44,646 nucleotides of DNA, from contig CASFID010000032.1 of the NCBI GenBank assembly GCA_949294665.1, positions 1 to 44,646 on the forward strand, written 5' to 3'. The position numbers were made by a program, and so were the translations under genes. Every line of letters starts with the position of its first letter. The first letter of the stretch is position 1. This stretch comes from an uncultured Eubacteriales bacterium (GTDB lineage: Bacteria; Bacillota; Clostridia; Lachnospirales; Lachnospiraceae). Shown here in pieces: positions 33,281 to 42,204 of this stretch. The notes under the pieces were generated by a model. The model made no database searches. It was not told the origin of the DNA and saw only the letters and a list, made by a program, of their open reading frames with translations.

Positions 33281-34153
33281 ATGGCAGGAAAGAAAATACA
33301 GTCGGCGAAAAGAAAGCGTTTTATCAATAATTCGATCGTCCATGTCGTTCTGGCGATCCTGGCGGTGATCTGGGTATTTCCGATCGTGTGGGTAGTATTG
33401 ACGAGCTTTCGTGCGGAGCAGGGTTCCTATGTGTCGACCTTTCTCCCGCAGTCTTATACACTGGATAACTACATTAAGCTGTTCACGGACACGACGATCC
33501 TGAACTTCCCGCAGATGTTTATGAACACATTATTCATTGCGGTCTTCTCATGTATTCTCTCTACATTTTATGTGCTGGCAGTATCCTACTGTCTGTCAAG
33601 GCTTCGCTTCAAGCTGAGAAAGCCTTACATGAACATGGCGATGATCCTCGGACTGTTCCCCGGGTTCATGTCAATGATCGCAGTGTATTTCATCCTCAAG
33701 GCTATCGGTCTTACAGAGGGAAATCTGATCAAGCTGGCTCTGATCCTTGTGTATTCAGGAGGAGCGGGTTTAAGCTTCCAGATCGCGAAAGGGTTCTTCG
33801 ACACCATTCCGACCGCGGTGGACGAGGCGGCTCTTCTGGACGGATGTACGAGATGGCAGATCTTTACGAAGATCACGCTTCCACTGAGCAAGCCGATCGT
33901 CATCTATACGGTACTTACATCCTTTATGGCGCCATGGCTGGACTTCATCTTTGCAAAAGTTATCTGCCGTGCGAATTCAGACCAGTATACGATCGCCATC
34001 GGACTTTGGAATATGCTCCAGAAAGAGTATATCGATAACTGGTATACATGCTTCGCGGCCGGAGCGGTACTGATCTCGATCCCGATCGCGGCGCTGTTCC
34101 TGTACATGCAGAGATACTATGTAGACGGACTGTCGGGAGCGGTCAAAGGTTAA
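33281..34153 (+). CDS. malG: Maltodextrin ABC transporter permease, MalG type
   Basis: A 290-residue inner-membrane permease with six hydrophobic segments and the EAA loop DEAALLDGCTRWQIFTKITL. It pairs with the MalF-type protein to form the translocation channel. It starts 2 bases after malF, so translation is coupled. No ATP-binding subunit follows: the next genes are hydrolases. This indicates a shared ATPase of the MsiK/MalK type encoded elsewhere, as known for several Gram-positive sugar importers. Confidence 0.93.
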   Translation: MAGKKIQSAKRKRFINNSIVHVVLAILAVIWVFPIVWVVLTSFRAEQGSYVSTFLPQSYTLDNYIKLFTDTTILNFPQMFMNTLFIAVFSCILSTFYVLAVSYCLSRLRFKLRKPYMNMAMILGLFPGFMSMIAVYFILKAIGLTEGNLIKLALILVYSGGAGLSFQIAKGFFDTIPTAVDEAALLDGCTRWQIFTKITLPLSKPIVIYTVLTSFMAPWLDFIFAKVICRANSDQYTIAIGLWNMLQKEYIDNWYTCFAAGAVLISIPIAALFLYMQRYYVDGLSGAVKG

Positions 34154-34165
34154 CGAAAAATAACA

Positions 34166-34253
34166 GCAGATATGAGATGGACTGTCGGGCGAAGTGCGAA
34201 GGGCAGTCTGTGTCCATCTTATATCTGCCATATAAAGAAAGCCCGTTTCGGGC
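34166..34253 (+). other. Intercistronic hairpins between malG and pulA
   Basis: GCAGATAT and AGATGGAC (34166-34182) pair with GTCCATCT and ATATCTGC (34212-34228), giving a stem of 16 or so pairs with one mismatched position. A second small stem GCCCG/CGGGC follows (34241-34253). No T run follows either, so it is more likely an mRNA-stability or processing element than a terminator. Confidence 0.55.
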
Positions 34254-34287
34254 GGAAAATGAAATAATACAGGAAAGGACATGATAT

Positions 34288-36348
34288 ATGAAGACAGCGT
34301 TAGAGTGGAAAACGTATTATTCCAGCCCGGAATTCCGGGAACATTATATATATGAAAAAAACGATTTGGGGGTGAGCTGTACGGACAGCGGGACTTCTTT
34401 TAAGCTGTGGAGTCCCTCGGCAGACAGTATCACCCTGAATCTGTATCATGAGGGAAACGGGGGAGAAGCATATGCGCACATCTCTATGGAGAAACAGGAC
34501 AAAGGCGTATGGAGCTGGTTTTCCCATGACAATCTGAACGGAGTCTATTATGACTATACTCTGATGCTTGAGGGGGAGGAGGTGCGCTCAGCGGATCCTT
34601 ATGCGTATGCGTGCGGCGTCAACGGCAGACGGAGCATGGCGGTGGATCTGAAGAGGACGGATCCGGAAGGATGGGAAAATGACCGGGCGCCGGAAAAAGG
34701 AACAGAGCAGATCATCTATGAACTTCATGTCAAGGAATTCTCCTGGGATCCGTCGGGCGGTTTCCCGGAGCAGTACCGGGGGAAATACAAGGCATTTACA
34801 TGCCCGGACACAACGCTTTTTGGAGACGGCATCCATCCGACGGGGATAAGATACATGAAAGATCTGGGCGTTACCCACGTGCAGATCATGCCGGCCTACG
34901 ACTATGGTTCAGTCAACGAGGCAGGAAAAGATACGGAGTTTAACTGGGGATATGATCCCGTGAACTATAACGTACCCGAGGGCTCCTACTCTACGGATCC
35001 GGCGCATGGCGAGGTGCGCATACGGGAGATGAAAGAGATGATACAGGCGCTGCATTCCCAGGGGTTCCGCGTCATAATGGATGTGGTGTATAATCACACG
35101 TATTCTCTGGATTCCTGGTTCCAGAGGACCGCGCCGTGGTATTTTTACCGTGTGTTTGACGACGGGCGCATTTCCAACGGCTCGGCATGCGGCAATGATG
35201 TGGCGAGCGAGCGTGAAATGTGTGCGAAATACATACTGGAATCTGTTCTGTACTGGACGGAAGAATACCATATCGACGGCTTCCGCTTTGACCTGATGGG
35301 GCTCCTGGACGTGGATCTGATGAACCGGATACGAAGGGAGCTCGACGTGCGTTACGGAAAAGGCGAAAAGCTTCTCTTCGGAGAACCGTGGTCAGCGGCG
35401 GACACTGCCATGGAAGGGCGGGCTGTTCCGGCATTGAAGAAAAACATCGGGCTTCTCGATGAGAATATCGGGATGTTCTGTGACGATACGAGGGATGCGG
35501 TGAAAGGCTCAGCCTTAAAGATCAAAAGACCGGGCTTTATCAACGGAGCGGCAGGAAAAGAAAAGGATATTGTCCGGAGCGCTCAGGCATGGTGTGAACC
35601 GGAGCGGGAGAGGACGGGTGCGGACAGTGATAGTTTTACCGGCGTCAGGGCTCCGTCCCAGGTCATTACATATGTATCGGCCCATGACAACCAGACGCTG
35701 TGGGATAAGCTCGCCGAGACGCTGCCGGAGACGGACGCGGCGGAACGTATGCGTCTGAACCGCATGGCGGCGGCTCTCTATATGACGTGTCAGGGAAGCC
35801 TGTTCTTTCTGTCAGGAGAAGAATTTGCGCGGACGAAAAACGGACTGGAAGATTCGTTCAACGCACCGATCGCGCTGAACCGCCTGGACTGGAAACAGGC
35901 GTGGGAGAACCGGCCTCTTGTGGAATATTATCAGGGGCTCATTGCACTGAGAACCAGACTTCCGGGACTCTGTGATAAGTCTGCCCGGGCTTCAGAGCGG
36001 ATCACTAATATAGAAATATCAGAAGGCCTGATAAGCTTCGAGGTGGATAACCGGTCGGAAGCGGGAGAACAGAAATGGGACCGGCTAAAGATCATATACA
36101 ACAGTACCCGCGAATACAGACGCGCTGTGGCGGCAACCGGCAGATGGGCAGTTCTATGCGACGGGGAGAACAGCAGACTTTGGACGTCCGTAAAATATGC
36201 GGACTCGGATCTTCACGCGGCGCCTCAGAGTGTACTCATCCTGGGCAGACTTGCAGATAAAATCGAAGGTGGAACAGGCAGCGCTGGGGCAGGTGTGATG
36301 GAAGAAGAAACAGCAGAAAACGAAACATGGGAGAAACAGGCGGTATGA
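34288..36348 (+). CDS. pulA: Type I pullulanase (GH13, debranching)
   Basis: A 686-residue enzyme that cleaves alpha-1,6 branches of pullulan and branched maltodextrins. An N-terminal CBM48-like region (about 25-110: GTSFKLWSPSADSITLNLY) precedes the GH13 barrel. The type I pullulanase motif is seen in NWGYDPVNYNVPEGSYS. Catalytic residues are Asp335 (GFRFDLMG), Glu366 (LFGEPWS) and Asp467 (SAHDNQTLWD). No signal peptide is present, so it acts in the cytoplasm on imported dextrins. Its last codons overlap the next gene's start (ATGA). Confidence 0.93.
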   Translation: MKTALEWKTYYSSPEFREHYIYEKNDLGVSCTDSGTSFKLWSPSADSITLNLYHEGNGGEAYAHISMEKQDKGVWSWFSHDNLNGVYYDYTLMLEGEEVRSADPYAYACGVNGRRSMAVDLKRTDPEGWENDRAPEKGTEQIIYELHVKEFSWDPSGGFPEQYRGKYKAFTCPDTTLFGDGIHPTGIRYMKDLGVTHVQIMPAYDYGSVNEAGKDTEFNWGYDPVNYNVPEGSYSTDPAHGEVRIREMKEMIQALHSQGFRVIMDVVYNHTYSLDSWFQRTAPWYFYRVFDDGRISNGSACGNDVASEREMCAKYILESVLYWTEEYHIDGFRFDLMGLLDVDLMNRIRRELDVRYGKGEKLLFGEPWSAADTAMEGRAVPALKKNIGLLDENIGMFCDDTRDAVKGSALKIKRPGFINGAAGKEKDIVRSAQAWCEPERERTGADSDSFTGVRAPSQVITYVSAHDNQTLWDKLAETLPETDAAERMRLNRMAAALYMTCQGSLFFLSGEEFARTKNGLEDSFNAPIALNRLDWKQAWENRPLVEYYQGLIALRTRLPGLCDKSARASERITNIEISEGLISFEVDNRSEAGEQKWDRLKIIYNSTREYRRAVAATGRWAVLCDGENSRLWTSVKYADSDLHAAPQSVLILGRLADKIEGGTGSAGAGVMEEETAENETWEKQAV

Positions 36349-38321
36349 AATGGATCTACGGAAAACAGGACTGGAAGACATTTGAGAGAGGGCAGGAAAA
36401 CTGTTATCTTATGACAAACGGGCTGGGAGGATATTCATCGCTTACCATGACGGGATCCGCGGCCCGCAATGACCATGCATTTCTTATGGCTTGTACGAAA
36501 GCGCCGAATAACCGGTATAATATGATCCACCGGCTGGCAGAACAGCTGGAGACAGGACAGGAAGTTTACACCATGTCATCCCAGGAATTTGCGGACAGGA
36601 ACTGTGAAAAAGGTTATCGGTATCTGACAGAATTTGTCTATGAAGATACGCCTGTATGGCGCTTTCTCATAAATGGTGTGGAAATTGAAAAGGAAGCGGC
36701 ACTGAAACAGGGAGAGAACACGGCTGTGGTCTGCTACAGAGTAACGAACCGTAGCCGTAGAGATGCCCGACTGACGGTGACGCCGTTTTATCAGTTCGCT
36801 CCAAAAGGCGGGGGAGAGGAACTGAATGGAACATTCCGTCACCGGGCCGGCAGGGTGGAAAACGGACATCTTGGACTGTACTATATGACAAATGGATGTG
36901 TGACAGAGATCCCGGAGACTAAGGAGCAGTATTATTATTCCTATGACGCCTGTGACGGCAGGAAAAGCACAGGGAAAGCGGCGGCATGCCATCAGATCAG
37001 TCTGGATGTTGAGAGCGGCGGCAGCGGTACTCTGGCTGTTTTGTTCAGCGTGGAAAGAGATTATGCAAAAGAGCAGAATCAAAGCGCTGTTGACGTGGCA
37101 GAATCTGTCATACAGGAGATGAAAGGGGCACGGAAGAAACTGGAGCTCCAGTCAGGATTATGTGACGAGACTGCGCGTTTCCTTGTGAAGAGCGCTCATC
37201 AGTTTGTTTCTCACCGGGAATCTACCGGCGGGAAAACGATCCTTGCAGGCTTTCCTTTTTTTGAGGACTGGGGACGAGATACGATGATCGCGCTTCCGGG
37301 CGTGTGCCTGTCTGCACGGCAGTATGAGGACGCCAGATCGATCCTGAGAACCTTTGCCCGCTATGAAAGGCATGGGCTTATGCCGAATCTGTTTCCGGAA
37401 GGGAAGAGCAAACCCATGTATAATACTGCGGATGCGGCCCTCCTTTTCATCAACTGTGTCTGGCTGTACTACAGGGCTTCAGCGGATGCGGCGTTTATAG
37501 AGGAGATATATCCGGTCATGGAGCGGATCATTACCAGCTATCAGAATGGAACAGATTATGACATACGTATGGACGACGACTTCCTGATCACAGCGGGCAG
37601 CGGCCTCGACCAGGTCACATGGATGGATGTGCGCGTCAACGATATCCTTCCCACGCCCCGCCACGGGAAACCGGTGGAGATCAATGCGTACTGGTATAAT
37701 GCTCTCAGCATCATGGGAGAGTGCGCGCGCCTGCTGCGGAAAGATCCATCGGTGTATGAAAAGACTGCGGCAGAAGTAAAAGAAACATTTACAGAGAAGT
37801 TCTGGATGGAAGGCCGGCATTGTCTGAAAGATGTGATCTCGGGAACCAGTGCTGACATGCAGATACGATGCAATCAGATATGGGCCGTGTCCATGCCGTT
37901 TACGATGCTTGACAGAGAGAAGGAGAGACAGGTAGTGGATACCGTATTTGAAAGGCTGTATACTCCGTACGGCCTTCGGACTCTGGACAAAGATGATCCT
38001 GAATTTCAGCCGGTATACGGAGGTGAAGTGCTGAAAAGGGATCTGGCCTATCACCAGGGCACTGTGTGGGCCTATCCGCTGGGCGCATACTATCTGGCAT
38101 ATCTGAAGGTCAACGGATACAGTGACGAGACAAAGGCATATATCAGAAGGCAGATGGAAGCGCTTGAAAACGCTCTTCGTGAAGGCTGCATCGGACAGCT
38201 TCCTGAGATCTATGACGGAGAGAATCCTGTTTCATCAAAAGGGTGTTTCGCGCAGGCGTGGAGCACGGGCGAGATGCTCCGGGTGTACGAGGCGCTGGAA
38301 AGAGACGAGAACATCCGGTAA
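36345..38321 (+). CDS. Glycogen-debranching-type enzyme (amylo-alpha-1,6-glucosidase, GH133-like)
   Basis: A 658-residue cytoplasmic enzyme. The N-terminal beta-sandwich domain starts WIYGKQDWKTFERGQENCYL, with GLGGYSSLTMTGSAARNDHAFL. The C-terminal (alpha/alpha)6 domain has AGFPFFEDWGRDTMIALPG, RYERHGLMPNLFPEG, YNTADAALLFINCVW and AGSGLDQVTWMDVRV, a set typical of bacterial debranching enzymes of this family. It should remove alpha-1,6-linked glucose stubs from limit dextrins. The ATG at 36345 overlaps the pulA stop by 4 bases, indicating coupling; a GGGAG element lies about 11-15 bases upstream. Confidence 0.85.
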   Translation: MKWIYGKQDWKTFERGQENCYLMTNGLGGYSSLTMTGSAARNDHAFLMACTKAPNNRYNMIHRLAEQLETGQEVYTMSSQEFADRNCEKGYRYLTEFVYEDTPVWRFLINGVEIEKEAALKQGENTAVVCYRVTNRSRRDARLTVTPFYQFAPKGGGEELNGTFRHRAGRVENGHLGLYYMTNGCVTEIPETKEQYYYSYDACDGRKSTGKAAACHQISLDVESGGSGTLAVLFSVERDYAKEQNQSAVDVAESVIQEMKGARKKLELQSGLCDETARFLVKSAHQFVSHRESTGGKTILAGFPFFEDWGRDTMIALPGVCLSARQYEDARSILRTFARYERHGLMPNLFPEGKSKPMYNTADAALLFINCVWLYYRASADAAFIEEIYPVMERIITSYQNGTDYDIRMDDDFLITAGSGLDQVTWMDVRVNDILPTPRHGKPVEINAYWYNALSIMGECARLLRKDPSVYEKTAAEVKETFTEKFWMEGRHCLKDVISGTSADMQIRCNQIWAVSMPFTMLDREKERQVVDTVFERLYTPYGLRTLDKDDPEFQPVYGGEVLKRDLAYHQGTVWAYPLGAYYLAYLKVNGYSDETKAYIRRQMEALENALREGCIGQLPEIYDGENPVSSKGCFAQAWSTGEMLRVYEALERDENIR

Positions 38322-38376
38322 ATCTCGCGAAAGGGTGAGAGACAGAAAAATCAGCGATAAAATGGAGGAGACGAAA

Positions 38377-40134
38377 ATGGATTTTGCAGCAGTATATCAC
38401 AAGACATCAGAACAGATGAGCTATGCGCTGGATGAGGACCGGCTGGCAGTCAATCTGAAAACAGGATACGACGTAAAGAAAGTGTTTCTTATCCACGGAG
38501 ATCCGTTTGACGCCGGCATTCTGGGAGGGAATGAGAGATGGACAGGCAGGAGAGAGGAGATTGTCTATAAAAAGCGTCTTCCCCATCAGATCTGGTGGAC
38601 AACAACACTTGTGCCGCCTTATAAACGGTGTAAATATTACTTTGAACTGCATACGGATGACGAAGTCTGGTATTATTTTGAGGATGGTTTTCTCACAGAA
38701 GAACAGGTCAACATGCCGGGGCGTCTGCTCCAGTATTTTATCGTGCCGTGGATGAACCCTGCGGATGTGAACAGGACGCCTTCGTGGGTCAACGATACGG
38801 TATGGTATCAGATCTTCCCGGACAGATTCTGCAACGGCAGACCCGGCCGCAGAGACGAGGGGATACTGCCATGGCAGACAGGTCCGGTGACAAATCAGGA
38901 AAAGTACGGCGGCGATCTGGAAGGAATCCGACAGAAGCTCCCGTATTTAAGTGATCTGGGGATCACAGGCATCTATCTGACTCCGATCATGGAAGCTGAG
39001 ACAAATCATAAGTATGATACAAAAGATTATACGAAGATAGATCCCTCTTTCGGCGATGGGGAAACTATGACAAAACTTGTGTCCGAAGCTCATGAACTGG
39101 GCATCCGGGTGATGGTGGACGCGGTGTTCAACCACTGCGGAAGAAAATTCGCCCCCTGGCTGGATGTGCAGGAAAAAGGAGCAGACTCGCCTTATGCGGA
39201 CTGGTTCATGGTCAATGACTGGACGCAGATTAAAAAAAGAGAGGATACGAGAGACGGCAGGTTTTATTCTTTTGCCTTCGCGGACGGGATGCCGAAATTG
39301 AATACGAACAATCCGGAAGTGATCGGATATTTCTGCAGAGTATGCGAACAGTGGATCCGTGATTTTGACATTGACGCTATCCGTTTTGACGTGGGAAATG
39401 AAGTATCGCACCGCTTTTTGAAACAGATACGGACACATCTGAAACAGATCAAACCGGACATTTATCTGCTGGGAGAGATCTGGCATGACGCCAGCCAGTG
39501 GCTGACAGGAGACGAGTATGACTCTGTCATGAATTATCCGCTGATGAGCGGTATTCACGATTTCTTTCTGGACGCTTCTATGGATAAAAAAGAGTTTGAG
39601 TACATGGTCAACCGCTGTTATACTATGTATATGCAGCAGAATAACAATGTATTGTTCAATCTTCTCGACTCTCATGACACGGAAAGGCTGATGAACCGGT
39701 TCCATGACCTGGACATTTTTTATCAGCAGCTTGCCGTCCTGTTTACCCTGCCGGGAAGTCCATGCATCTTCTATGGTACGGAGATTGCCATGGAGGGCGG
39801 ATTTGATCCGGACTGCCGCAGGTGCATGCCATGGGACGAGATCGGAAGCGAGGAAAATCAGAAGAAGATCCGGTCCATGAGACAGCTGATCCGGATGCGG
39901 CAGACAGAAGAAACGTGCAGAAGTCCGCATTTCCATTTCCCGAACCATTATGCTGAGAGCAGGTGTGTGGAGTATATTAAGCTCGACTCAGAGAACCGGA
40001 AGCTGGAAGTCCTCCTCAACTGCTCGGAAGAACCGGTTTCGGTAGAAGAAGGCGGAGAAATCCTGTTTGAGAGAAATTATGACGGCGGCATTCTGGGAAA
40101 GAATGGTACGCTGATCAGAAAGAAAGAGGTGTAA
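38377..40134 (+). CDS. Neopullulanase / maltogenic amylase-type GH13 enzyme
   Basis: A 585-residue cytoplasmic amylase. The N-terminal immunoglobulin-like domain (about 1-120) is of the CBM34 kind found in neopullulanases and cyclomaltodextrinases. The barrel follows, with WYQIFPDRFCNG and the catalytic residues Asp338 (IRFDVGNE), Glu367 (LLGEIWHD) and Asp434 (LLDSHDTERL). It should hydrolyse short maltodextrins, cyclodextrins or pullulan. The ATG at 38377 is chosen because GGAGGAG stands 6-8 bases upstream; earlier in-frame starts overlap the preceding gene. Its stop overlaps the next possible start. Confidence 0.88.
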   Translation: MDFAAVYHKTSEQMSYALDEDRLAVNLKTGYDVKKVFLIHGDPFDAGILGGNERWTGRREEIVYKKRLPHQIWWTTTLVPPYKRCKYYFELHTDDEVWYYFEDGFLTEEQVNMPGRLLQYFIVPWMNPADVNRTPSWVNDTVWYQIFPDRFCNGRPGRRDEGILPWQTGPVTNQEKYGGDLEGIRQKLPYLSDLGITGIYLTPIMEAETNHKYDTKDYTKIDPSFGDGETMTKLVSEAHELGIRVMVDAVFNHCGRKFAPWLDVQEKGADSPYADWFMVNDWTQIKKREDTRDGRFYSFAFADGMPKLNTNNPEVIGYFCRVCEQWIRDFDIDAIRFDVGNEVSHRFLKQIRTHLKQIKPDIYLLGEIWHDASQWLTGDEYDSVMNYPLMSGIHDFFLDASMDKKEFEYMVNRCYTMYMQQNNNVLFNLLDSHDTERLMNRFHDLDIFYQQLAVLFTLPGSPCIFYGTEIAMEGGFDPDCRRCMPWDEIGSEENQKKIRSMRQLIRMRQTEETCRSPHFHFPNHYAESRCVEYIKLDSENRKLEVLLNCSEEPVSVEEGGEILFERNYDGGILGKNGTLIRKKEV

Positions 40135-40136
40135 TG

Positions 40137-41777
40137 ATGACAGAAAAGAAACAGCCGTGGTGGAAAAATGCAGTAGTCTATCAGATTTATCCGAAAAGCT
40201 TTCAGGATTCAAATGGAGACGGAATAGGAGATATTCAGGGGGTTATCAGCCGGCTGGATTACCTTGAAGACCTGGGAATCGATGCGGTGTGGATTTCTCC
40301 CATGTACTGCTCTCCTCAGGATGATAACGGTTATGATATTTCCGATTATCAGGACATCGATCCCATGTTCGGCAGCCTGGATGATATGGAAGAGCTGATC
40401 GCGAAAGCGAAAGAAAAGAATATACGGATTATAATGGATCTGGTGCTGAACCACACTTCAGACGAACACCGGTGGTTCCTTGAGGCAAAAAAGTCAAAAG
40501 ATAATCCATACCACGATTACTATGTGTGGAGAGACGGCAAGGAAGGAGTATATCCCAATGATATGAAAGCTACGTTCGGCGGTCCGGCATGGGAGTGGGT
40601 TCCGGAGCTGAAGCAGTATTATTTTCATCAGTTTTCTGTAAAACAGCCGGATTTGAACTGGGAGAATCCGAAAGTCCGCAGGGAAATCTATGATATGATC
40701 CTCTGGTGGATGGACAAAGGCGTGGGAGGATTCCGCCTTGATGTGATCGACCAGATTGCCAAAGAGCCGGATAAAATGATCACCAACAACGGACCGAGAC
40801 TCCACGAATTTCTGCAGGAGATGAGCCGGGAGACATTCCAGAAAGGGGATCTGATCACTGTAGGCGAGGCGTGGGGAGCTACTCCGGAGATCGCAAAGCT
40901 CTACAGCAATCCGGACGGAAGCGAGTTTTCTATGGTATTTCAGTTTGAACACATGGTAATGGATCAGCAGGAAGGAAAGGAAAAGTGGGATCTTGCGCCT
41001 CTTCCATTTGTAAAACTGAAAAAATGTCTGGCAAAATGGCAGAATGAACTGTACGGGAAGGGCTGGAACAGCCTGTTTTTCGATAACCATGATCTGCCCC
41101 GAATAGTCTCTCGGTGGGGGGACGACGGCAAATACCGCGAAGAATCTGCTAAGATGCTCGCCCTCGTGCTTCACGGAATGCAAGGAACGCCCTATGTCTA
41201 CCAGGGCGAGGAACTGGGCATGACAAATGTAAAATTCCCGGACATCAGCTGTTATGAGGATATCGAGACGGTCAACATGTATCATGAGAGGCTGGAAGCA
41301 GGATATAAGAAAGATGCCATCATGCGTTCCATTTACGCGAAAAGCCGTGATAACGCCCGTACCCCGATGCAGTGGAGCTCCGAAGAAAATGCAGGATTTA
41401 CAACAGGCAGGCCGTGGATCAGGATGAATCCGAACTATACGAAGATCAATGCAGAAAGCGAAAGGAAAGATCCGGATTCAGTGTACCATTTCTACCGGAG
41501 ACTGATCCATATGAGGAAAGAATATCCGGTTTTTGTAGATGGGAAATTTGAACTTCTCCTCCCCGACGACGAGCAGATCTTCGCTTATGTGCGCAGGGAC
41601 GACGATTCACAGATGCTCGTCTGTGCCAACTTTACCGGTGAACCGGCAGAGTGTACGATAAGCGCGGAGTGGAAGGACGCACAGGTGCTGATCCATAATT
41701 ATAAAGATAGTGCGCCGGAGCAAACGGGGGAGTGTCTGAGGCTGAGACCTTATGAGGCGTTTATATTATATAGATGA
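40137..41777 (+). CDS. malL: Oligo-1,6-glucosidase / alpha-glucosidase (GH13)
   Basis: A 546-residue cytoplasmic GH13 exo-enzyme, releasing glucose from isomaltose-type or short maltose-type oligosaccharides. WWKNAVVYQIYPKSFQDSNG, then MDLVLNHTSDEHRWF are typical. Catalytic residues are Asp202 (GFRLDVID), Glu244 (TVGEAWGA) and Asp319 (FDNHDLPR). The sequence GFRLDVID, with valine after the nucleophile, points to an alpha-1,6-active oligoglucosidase type, by analogy with known family rules. ATGs lie at 40134 and 40137; the second has AGAGG 7 bases upstream and is preferred. It is the last gene of the operon. No terminator is visible before the next promoter at 41807. Confidence 0.9.
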   Translation: MTEKKQPWWKNAVVYQIYPKSFQDSNGDGIGDIQGVISRLDYLEDLGIDAVWISPMYCSPQDDNGYDISDYQDIDPMFGSLDDMEELIAKAKEKNIRIIMDLVLNHTSDEHRWFLEAKKSKDNPYHDYYVWRDGKEGVYPNDMKATFGGPAWEWVPELKQYYFHQFSVKQPDLNWENPKVRREIYDMILWWMDKGVGGFRLDVIDQIAKEPDKMITNNGPRLHEFLQEMSRETFQKGDLITVGEAWGATPEIAKLYSNPDGSEFSMVFQFEHMVMDQQEGKEKWDLAPLPFVKLKKCLAKWQNELYGKGWNSLFFDNHDLPRIVSRWGDDGKYREESAKMLALVLHGMQGTPYVYQGEELGMTNVKFPDISCYEDIETVNMYHERLEAGYKKDAIMRSIYAKSRDNARTPMQWSSEENAGFTTGRPWIRMNPNYTKINAESERKDPDSVYHFYRRLIHMRKEYPVFVDGKFELLLPDDEQIFAYVRRDDDSQMLVCANFTGEPAECTISAEWKDAQVLIHNYKDSAPEQTGECLRLRPYEAFILYR

Positions 41778-41806
41778 CTATGAAGAAAAATAAAATTATT
41801 TCACCT

Positions 41807-41836
41807 TGACACGGTTGTACTGCCTGGGGTAGAATA
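41807..41836 (+). promoter_or_regulatory. Promoter of thrS
   Basis: A perfect TTGACA (41807-41812), 18 bases and TAGAAT (41831-41836); start near 41843, at the beginning of the T-box leader. Confidence 0.75.
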
Positions 41837-41842
41837 ACCGAT

Positions 41843-42130
41843 GTAGAGAAAGCGTTGAAGAGGACAGTAAGCTGTCTGTGCATCGACAGAGAGGGATCGC
41901 GGGCTGAAAAGATCCTGTTGTACGGCATGACTGAAGACCACCTCTGAGCGGCCCTAATCAGGCACGGTGATTCCGTTATCATCATATGAATTAAGATGGT
42001 TTTCCATGGAAAACAAGCAGGGTGGAACCGCGGGAATATTTCCCGTCCCTGTGTGGAGTGTTTCCGTGTGACTGCATAGATTTCAGAAAAGTAAGAGACA
42101 TTCCGTGGAATGTCTCTTTTGTTTTCTATA
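41843..42130 (+). promoter_or_regulatory. T-box leader of thrS, Thr specifier ACC
   Basis: The leader has the conserved T-box sequence AGGGTGGAACCGCGGG at 42019-42034. A long stem I region (about 41850-41950) contains the loop sequence GACAGTAAGC on one side. On the other side GAAGACCACC places an ACC threonine codon (41937-41939) at the specifier position; the next triplet is also ACC. Uncharged tRNA-Thr would pair with the specifier and T-box and favour the antiterminator over the terminator at 42094-42126. This fits the downstream threonyl-tRNA synthetase. Confidence 0.92.
42094..42126 (+). terminator. T-box terminator before thrS
   Basis: AGAGACATTCC (42094-42104) pairs with GGAATGTCTCT (42107-42117), followed by TTTTGTTTT. 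It is the conditional terminator of the leader, 79 bases before the thrS start. Confidence 0.9.
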
Positions 42131-42204
42131 AAAATCTTGCGGACAGGACTTTTATCTGCGTCAGCCGGAAAACAAAAGAGATAAACAGAGAAAGGAAGAG
42201 AAAA

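Noticed and set aside
41761-41806. Terminator after the oligo-1,6-glucosidase gene
   Set aside because: No stem with a T run is visible in the 30 bases before the thrS promoter.
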